Assembly (NCBI GenBank): GCA_018268465.1
Contig: JAFDWN010000002.1
Span: forward strand, 345,154-409,153
Source: Actinomycetota bacterium
Lineage (GTDB): Bacteria; Actinomycetota; Actinomycetes; Mycobacteriales; Mycobacteriaceae
DNA: 64,000 nt
Reading direction: 5' to 3'
The position numbers and the translations under genes were made by a program. Below are positions 58,082 through 64,000 of this stretch, in pieces. The notes beneath the pieces are model-generated. The model was not told where the DNA came from and ran no database searches. It worked only from the letters and a program-made list of their open reading frames with translations. Every line of letters starts with the position of its first letter. Position 1 is the first letter of the stretch.

Positions 58082-58900
58082 GTGCTCTCACCCGGCGACC
58101 AGTTCGAGGGGTACACCGTCGAATCAGTCCTGGGCCGGGGCGGATACGCCGTCGTGTACCGCGCCGTCACACCGCCCGACGGACCGGCGCGGCGAACCGT
58201 CGCGTTGAAGGTGCTCGACGAACGTCATCGACGGCCCGCCGACCTGGCCCGACTTGGCCGCGAGTTCAGCTTCGCCCAACGGATCGACCACCCGCATGTG
58301 GTGCGCATGGTGGAGGCGGGCACGTACTGGCTGACCATGGATTTCGTCGACGGCGCCACCGTCGGCACGCTCACCGACATCGCCGACCGGCTCGCCGCGC
58401 TGGGGCAGATCGCCGACGCGCTGGATCACATCCACCGGGCCGGCATCGTGCACTGCGATGTCAAACCCACGAACATCCTGGTCCCCACGGGTTTTGCCCG
58501 CAGCGCACCGCAGCGCGGCGGGGCCGTCCTGATCGACTTCGGGGTCGCCCACTCGCTTGCCGAGGATGTCACCAAGCGCCCGACGCGGATCGAGGCGTCA
58601 CTGCCCTACAGCGCGCCGGAGCTGCTGCACGGAAAGGCGCCGTCTGCCGCCACCGACGAATACGCGCTGGCATGCACCGCCGTCGAGTTGATCGCCGGCA
58701 GGCCTCCGTTCACCGCGCACACGTCGATGGCGCTGATGGACGCACACCTGCACCGCACACCGCCGCGGATCTCCCGCGAGGTCAGCTGGGTGCCGCACGC
58801 GGTCGACTCGATCCTGTCCAAGGCACTGGCGAAGGATCCCGACGGCCGCTACCCGTCGTGCACCGAGTTCGTATCGCTCATCACCCGCGCGCTGTGGTGA
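58082..58900 (+). CDS. Soluble non-RD serine/threonine protein kinase
   Basis: A 272-residue Hanks-type kinase with no membrane segment or sensor domain. Gly-rich loop '[12 protein letters not shown]' (17-28), Lys43 in 'VALKVLDE', catalytic loop HCDVKPTN (124-131, Asp126), DFG at 152-154, and '[11 protein letters not shown]' plus '[19 protein letters not shown]' for the C-lobe. The Arg of HRD is replaced by Cys125, so activation-loop phosphorylation may not be needed (non-RD type, as in PknG). GTG start behind a leaderless-type promoter. It is inserted between ispE and ksgA on the opposite strand. Confidence 0.9.
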   Translation: MLSPGDQFEGYTVESVLGRGGYAVVYRAVTPPDGPARRTVALKVLDERHRRPADLARLGREFSFAQRIDHPHVVRMVEAGTYWLTMDFVDGATVGTLTDIADRLAALGQIADALDHIHRAGIVHCDVKPTNILVPTGFARSAPQRGGAVLIDFGVAHSLAEDVTKRPTRIEASLPYSAPELLHGKAPSAATDEYALACTAVELIAGRPPFTAHTSMALMDAHLHRTPPRISREVSWVPHAVDSILSKALAKDPDGRYPSCTEFVSLITRALW

Positions 58901-58906
58901 GCGGGA

Positions 58907-59794
58907 TCAGTGCGCGTCGAGCTGCTGCTGCTCGCGCTCCGGGTTCCACTCGCCAGACCGCTCCAGCAGCCGGACGAAATCCGCGATACCGAGCGTCTCG
59001 CCGCGGCGCGACGGATCGATACTCGCGGCCAGCAGCCGGCTCGCCGACTCGTTACCCGAGCCCGCCCATTCGGCGAACGCGTTGCGTGACGTCTTCCGCC
59101 GCTGCAGGAACGCGATGTCGATCAGGTTGAACACCTGCGCACGGAACTCGGGATCGGTGGGCCATGGCGAGGTCTCGTACCGGTCGAGGCGAACCAGCCC
59201 GGAGTAGACCCGCGGAATCGGCCAGAAGACCGTCGGCGACACCATGCCGAAGCGCCGGACGTTGCCGTAGAACCGCATCTTGGCGCTCGGCACACCGTAG
59301 TCCTTGCCGCCCGGCTCCGCCGCCAGCCGCTCGGCGACCTCCGCCTGAACCATCACCATCACGGTGCGGATCGAGGGGAATTCGGCGAGCAGATGCAACA
59401 GAGCAGGCACGGCGACGTTGTACGGCAGATTGGCGACCAGCGCCGTCGGCTCGTCCTCCAAGTCGGCGGGCAGCACGTCGAGGATGTCGCGGTTATAGAC
59501 GGTCAACCGGTTGATCTCGCTGTGCGAATGCTCCGCGACGGTGATCGGCAGCTGGCGGGCCAGCAGCGGGTCGATCTCGACCGCCGTCACGAAGGCGCCG
59601 CGGTCCAGCAGCGCCAGCGTCAGCGAGCCCAGACCGGGTCCGACCTCCAGCACGTGGTCGTGTCGATGGACACCGGACGCCGACACGATACGGCGAACGG
59701 TGTTCGCGTCATGGACGAAATTTTGCCCGAAGGATTTCCGCGGCCGGAAATCGATGTCTTTTGCCAGCCGCCGAATCTCGGTCCGTCCTAGCAA
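58907..59794 (-). CDS. ksgA: KsgA/RsmA, 16S rRNA dimethyladenosine transferase
   Basis: A 295-residue SAM-dependent methyltransferase that dimethylates two adenosines in helix 45 of 16S rRNA. '[20 protein letters not shown]' and '[20 protein letters not shown]' (SAM motif I), '[19 protein letters not shown]' (NLPY) are intact. There is no ATG or GTG near the start. TTG 59794 gives [12 protein letters not shown]; a CTG at 59806 would give [11 protein letters not shown], matching the M. tuberculosis protein further and overlapping the rpfB stop (CTGA). I keep TTG but CTG is plausible. Confidence 0.94.
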   Translation of the reverse strand: MLGRTEIRRLAKDIDFRPRKSFGQNFVHDANTVRRIVSASGVHRHDHVLEVGPGLGSLTLALLDRGAFVTAVEIDPLLARQLPITVAEHSHSEINRLTVYNRDILDVLPADLEDEPTALVANLPYNVAVPALLHLLAEFPSIRTVMVMVQAEVAERLAAEPGGKDYGVPSAKMRFYGNVRRFGMVSPTVFWPIPRVYSGLVRLDRYETSPWPTDPEFRAQVFNLIDIAFLQRRKTSRNAFAEWAGSGNESASRLLAASIDPSRRGETLGIADFVRLLERSGEWNPEREQQQLDAH

Positions 59795-59802
59795 TCGAAT
59801 CG

Positions 59803-60984
<1,182 letters not shown>

Positions 60985-61007
60985 TCACAAGACGGTAACG
61001 AAAAGGT

Positions 61008-61865
61008 CTACGAACGGCAACTCGTGTCGAGGCCGTACACGCGCCGCGCCGTCGCGGCACTGTCCCGCGCGATCGTCTCCGCGGGCCGGCCCACCAATTC
61101 GGCGAGCGCCCGGACAGTGTACGGAAGGCAGTAGGGCTCGTTGGGCGCGCCGCGATACGGATGCGGCGTCAGGAACGGCGCGTCGGTTTCGACGAGCAGC
61201 TGATCCGGCGGGATCAGCGGCGCCGCCTCCCGCAGCGCACGCGCATTGCGGAAGCTCACCGTCCCGGCGAGGCTGAGCACCCAGCCCGCGTCGACGCAGA
61301 TCCGCGCCATCTGCGCGTCGGAGGAAAAGCAGTGGAAGATCACGCTGTCGGGGGCGCCCTCGGCGCGCAGCACGTCGAGCACCGCGGCGTCGGCGTCACG
61401 GTTGTGGATCATCAGCGGCTTGCCGGTCCGCTTGGCCAGGTCGATGTGCCAGGCGAAGGCCTCACGCTGCGCGGCGGGTTCGGCGCAGCCCTCCAGCCGG
61501 CCGGGCCAGTACAGATCCATACCCGTCTCACCGATCGCGACGACGCGCGGCCGACAGGCCAGGTCCTCCAGCTCGGCGCGCGCGGCGTCGGTCAGCGTGT
61601 GCGCTCGGGTCGGGTGAATCGCCACCGCCGCGTACACCCGCGGATCCCAGCCCGCGGCGTCGGCAGCCCACCGGGCCGCCACGAGGTCGTCGGCAATGGT
61701 CACCGCCGCCCGCACCCCGACGGAATCGGCGCGGTCCATGATCGCGGCGACGTCGCCGGCGTCGCGCGCTCCGCACGCGTCCAGATGGGTGTGGGCGTCG
61801 ACCAACGGCGACAGCGGCTCCGGAAGCGGTGGCGCCTCGCGACCGGATGAGCGCTTGCTACTCAC
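61008..61865 (-). CDS. tatD: TatD-family metal-dependent deoxyribonuclease
   Basis: A 285-residue TIM-barrel hydrolase. Metal ligands: 'LVDAHTHLDACG' (HxH), Glu in 'VVAIGETGMDLYWPG', His in 'KPLMIHNRDADAAV' and 'SVIFHCFSSDAQMA', Asp in 'QLLVETDAPFLTPHPYRG'. TatD enzymes act as 3'-5' DNases in DNA repair. GTG start 6 bases after a minus-strand TATGGT -10, so probably leaderless. Divergent from metG with a 25-base gap. Confidence 0.94.
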   Translation of the reverse strand: MSSKRSSGREAPPLPEPLSPLVDAHTHLDACGARDAGDVAAIMDRADSVGVRAAVTIADDLVAARWAADAAGWDPRVYAAVAIHPTRAHTLTDAARAELEDLACRPRVVAIGETGMDLYWPGRLEGCAEPAAQREAFAWHIDLAKRTGKPLMIHNRDADAAVLDVLRAEGAPDSVIFHCFSSDAQMARICVDAGWVLSLAGTVSFRNARALREAAPLIPPDQLLVETDAPFLTPHPYRGAPNEPYCLPYTVRALAELVGRPAETIARDSAATARRVYGLDTSCRS

Positions 61866-61871
61866 CGCAAC

Positions 61872-61881
61872 ACCATAAGGT
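61872..61881. promoter_or_regulatory. Overlapping divergent -10 elements of tatD and metG
   Basis: ACCATAAGGT contains TAAGGT on the plus strand (61876-61881, 9 bases before the metG ATG) and TATGGT on the minus strand (61872-61877, 6 bases before the tatD GTG). The two -10 hexamers share two base pairs in the 25-base gap. Confidence 0.5.
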
Positions 61882-61890
61882 TGTGTCCAA

Positions 61891-63438
61891 ATGAGCGAGA
61901 CCTTCTACATCACCACGGCGATCGACTATCCCAACGGCGCACCCCACATCGGGCACGCCTACGAGAAGATCGCCACCGACGTCATCGCGCGGTTCAAACG
62001 CCTCGACGGGTTCGACGTCCGCTTCCTGACCGGCACCGACGAACACGGGCTGAAGATGGCCGAGACCGCGGCGCGGGAGGGCCTGCCCACCCCGGATTTC
62101 GCCCGGCGCAACTCCGATGTGTTCCAGCGGCTCTACGAGAAGCTCGACATCTCCTTCGACCGGTTCATCCGCACCACCGACGCCGACCACATCGACGCGT
62201 CGATCGAGATCTGGAACCGGATGAACGCGGCGGGTGACATTTATCTCGACGCCTACTCGGGCTGGTACTCGGTGCGCGACGAACGCTTCTTCACCGAAGG
62301 CGAGACCGCCCTGCAGACCGACGGCGTGCGGGTGGCGACGGAGACCGGCGCACCGGTGACCTGGACCGAGGAGCAGACCTACTTCTTCCGGCTGTCGGAC
62401 TACACCGACAAACTGCTGGCGCACTACGAGGCCCACCCGGAATTCATCGGGCCCGACGTGCGCCGCAACGAGGTGATCAGCTTCGTCTCCGGCGGGCTGC
62501 GCGACCTGTCGATCTCGCGGACCACCTTCGACTGGGGTGTGCCCGTCCCCGACCATCCCGACCACGTCATGTACGTCTGGGTGGACGCGCTGACCAATTA
62601 CCTCACCGGCGCGGGGTTCCCCGACACCGACTCGGCCACCTTCCGGACCTACTGGCCCGCCGACCTGCACATGATCGGCAAGGACATCATCCGGTTCCAC
62701 ACCGTGTACTGGCCGGCATTCCTGATGTCGGCGGGTATCGAGCTGCCCAGGCGCGTCTTCGCCCACGGCCATCTGCTCAGCGGCGGCGAGAAGATGAGCA
62801 AGTCGGTCGGCAACGTCGTCGACCCGGTCGTCCTCGTCGACACCTTCGGCGTCGACCCGGTGCGCTACTTCCTGCTGCGCGAAGTGCCGTTCGGCCAGGA
62901 CGGCAACTACACCGAGGACGGCATCATCAGCCGGATCAACGCCGACCTGGCCAACGAGCTGGGCAACCTGGCGCAGCGTTCGCTGTCGATGGTCGCCAAG
63001 AACCTGAGCGGCACCGTCCCCCGGCCCGGCGAGTTCACCGCCGAGGACACCGCGCTGCTGGACGCGGCAGACGCACTGCTGCAGCGGGTGCGCAGCCATT
63101 ACGACGACCAGGCCATGCACCTGGCACTGGAAGCGACCTGGTCGGTGCTCGGGGCGGCGAACAAGTACTTCACCGCGCAGGAGCCGTGGGTGCTGCGCAA
63201 GACCGACACCCCCGAGGCCCAGCAGCGCTTCGCGACGGTGCTCTATACGACGCTGGAGACGGTCCGCATCGCGGCGCTGCTCACCCAACCGGTGATGCCG
63301 CAGTCGACGGGCATCCTGCTCGACCTGCTGGGCCAGCCGAAGGATCAGCGGACGTTCGCGGCGCTGGCCTCCCGGCTGGAACCCGGAACAGCGCTGCCCG
63401 CTCCGGTCGGGGTCTTCCCGCGCTACCAGACGGACTGA
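61891..63438 (+). CDS. metG: Methionyl-tRNA synthetase
   Basis: A 515-residue class I synthetase charging tRNA-Met. '[20 protein letters not shown]' contains the HIGH motif and '[20 protein letters not shown]' the KMSKS loop. The short zinc-knuckle region ('[15 protein letters not shown]') lacks the paired cysteines of the E. coli enzyme, as in the mycobacterial/MetG2 form. The C-terminal anticodon domain is helical. Probably leaderless or nearly so (see the promoter at 61872). Confidence 0.96.
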   Translation: MSETFYITTAIDYPNGAPHIGHAYEKIATDVIARFKRLDGFDVRFLTGTDEHGLKMAETAAREGLPTPDFARRNSDVFQRLYEKLDISFDRFIRTTDADHIDASIEIWNRMNAAGDIYLDAYSGWYSVRDERFFTEGETALQTDGVRVATETGAPVTWTEEQTYFFRLSDYTDKLLAHYEAHPEFIGPDVRRNEVISFVSGGLRDLSISRTTFDWGVPVPDHPDHVMYVWVDALTNYLTGAGFPDTDSATFRTYWPADLHMIGKDIIRFHTVYWPAFLMSAGIELPRRVFAHGHLLSGGEKMSKSVGNVVDPVVLVDTFGVDPVRYFLLREVPFGQDGNYTEDGIISRINADLANELGNLAQRSLSMVAKNLSGTVPRPGEFTAEDTALLDAADALLQRVRSHYDDQAMHLALEATWSVLGAANKYFTAQEPWVLRKTDTPEAQQRFATVLYTTLETVRIAALLTQPVMPQSTGILLDLLGQPKDQRTFAALASRLEPGTALPAPVGVFPRYQTD

Positions 63439-63482
63439 CCCGCAGCGACCGGACATGATCTGCGCCACATCCGCGGCGCAAC

Positions 63483-63509
63483 TGTCACACTCCGGTCGTG
63501 CGCGGTGTC
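63483..63509 (+). promoter_or_regulatory. ECF41-type promoter (TGTCACA-N16-TGTC)
   Basis: TGTCACA at 63483-63489, 16 bases, then TGTC at 63506-63509. The published ECF41 consensus is TGTCACA-N16-CGTC, so only the first base of the -10 differs. It lies 75 bases before the FAD oxidoreductase ATG, whose family is a usual ECF41 neighbour. Confidence 0.6.
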
Positions 63510-63584
63510 TGGAGGGCAGACCGGTTCCGTACCGTTCGGCCGCCGCCGGCGGCCGGCGAGCCGGACGACCCGAAGGAGACCGAC

Positions 63585-64000
63585 ATGAGCGAGAAGACAC
63601 CCCACGTCGTCGTCATCGGCGGCGGCTACGCCGGCGTGCTGGCGGCCAACCACCTCCAGCAGGCACCGGGTATCGACATCACTCTGGTGAACCCGCGCCC
63701 GGCTTTCGTCGAACGGATCCGCCTGCACCAGCTGGTGGCGGGTACCGACGACGCCACCGAGTATTACGCGACGCTGCTCGGCGACCGTGTCCGGCTCGTC
63801 GTGGACGGCGCCGAGCGCATCGACGCGGGCGCCCGGCGCATCGAGCTCGCGTCGGGGACGACGCTGGACTACGACTACCTCGTCTACGCCGTCGGCAGCA
63901 CCGGAGCGGTGCCGAACGCGGTTTCCGGGGCCGCCGAATTCGCCTATCCCCTGGCCGAATTGGAGCAGGCGCAGCGGCTGCAGGCCCGGCTGCGGGATAT
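63585..64000 (+). CDS. NDH-2-like FAD-dependent oxidoreductase (C-terminus outside window)
   Basis: The first 138 residues of a pyridine nucleotide-disulphide-type flavoprotein: FAD dinucleotide motif 'VVVIGGGYAGVLAANHLQQA' (about 8-27), 'ITLVNPRPAFVERIRLHQLV' and 'LDYDYLVYAVGSTGAVPN'. The pattern with 'RIRLHQLVAG' is that of type II NADH dehydrogenase-like proteins. AAGGAG lies 8 bases before the ATG. An ECF41-like promoter upstream suggests control by a SigJ-like sigma factor. The gene runs off the window end. Confidence 0.87.
   Translation, partial: MSEKTPHVVVIGGGYAGVLAANHLQQAPGIDITLVNPRPAFVERIRLHQLVAGTDDATEYYATLLGDRVRLVVDGAERIDAGARRIELASGTTLDYDYLVYAVGSTGAVPNAVSGAAEFAYPLAELEQAQRLQARLRD

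Noticed and set aside
63461-63480. Hairpin TGCGCC-N8-GGCGCA after metG as a terminator
   Set aside because: Only 6 bp with an 8-base loop and no T-tract; too weak to call in DNA of this GC content.

Overview
The window is high-GC actinobacterial DNA and almost certainly comes from a Mycobacteriaceae chromosome, most likely a rapid grower of the Mycolicibacterium type. From about 29.3 kb to the end it carries the gene block known from M. tuberculosis Rv1007c-Rv1028: metG, tatD, rpfB, ksgA, ispE, a small gene in the Rv1012 place, pks16, pth, rplY, lpqT, prs, glmU, a TetR gene, mfd, mazG, lpqU, eno, an ftsB-like gene, a DUF501 gene, ppx and the kdp genes. Mycobacterial lipoproteins (LpqU, LpqT), RpfB, a 13E12-type HNH gene with a mycobacterial SOS box, an IdeR-type iron box and many apparently leaderless promoters agree with this. 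All family calls are by reading the sequence; no database search was run.

Layout. (1) 1-5.9 kb: a minus-strand operon for benzoylformate decarboxylase, a tautomerase and an FAD-linked hydroxyacid oxidase (cut by the window edge), divergent from a large ATP-binding LuxR regulator. (2) 6-11.4 kb: an AIM24 protein, an F420-type oxidoreductase, a translationally coupled pair of unknown genes, tRNA-Leu(UAA), a LexA-controlled 13E12 HNH gene and an aquaporin. (3) 11.4-15.4 kb: a minus-strand cluster of an alpha/beta hydrolase, a subtilase with a winged-helix-like N-terminus, and a decarboxylase-barrel remnant. (4) 15.7-26.5 kb: a potassium operon with an extra small membrane peptide, kdpF, kdpA, kdpB, an enlarged kdpC, two tandem kdpD genes and kdpE. 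(5) 26.6-33.6 kb: a propionyl-CoA synthetase, a 39-residue Cys/His-rich peptide, a DUF4383 protein, then ppx, DUF501, ftsB-like, eno and lpqU. (6) 33.7-37.2 kb: an efeUOB iron operon behind an IdeR-like box. (7) 37.2-51.3 kb: mazG, mfd, a cyclase/ThDP enzyme pair, a TetR gene, tRNA-Gln, a repeat cluster, glmU, prs, arsC-like, lpqT, an SDR, rplY and pth. (8) 51.3-55.0 kb: accessory genes (Fe-S protein, zinc alcohol dehydrogenase, a membrane protein, a DUF1906 hydrolase). (9) 55.1-64 kb: pks16 with a small upstream gene, ispE, a soluble non-RD kinase, ksgA, rpfB, tatD, metG, and the start of an FAD oxidoreductase behind an ECF41-like promoter.

How the genes work together. The kdp genes are compactly arranged, most with 1-4 base overlaps, and form one potassium-uptake unit with two sensors feeding a single regulator. 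The efe genes overlap in the same way and form an iron importer. Housekeeping functions cover glycolysis (eno), cell division (FtsB-like), nucleotide sugars and PRPP (glmU, prs), translation (rplY, pth, ksgA, metG, two tRNAs), transcription-coupled repair (mfd), nucleotide clean-up (mazG), isoprenoid supply (ispE) and resuscitation (rpfB). Relative to M. tuberculosis the shared backbone is interrupted by efeUOB, the cyclase/ThDP pair, the arsC-like and SDR genes, the 51.3-55.0 kb block and the kinase between ispE and ksgA. The least explained parts are the hydrolase/subtilase/barrel cluster, the altered kdp operon, the Cys-rich peptide locus and the benzoylformate operon.
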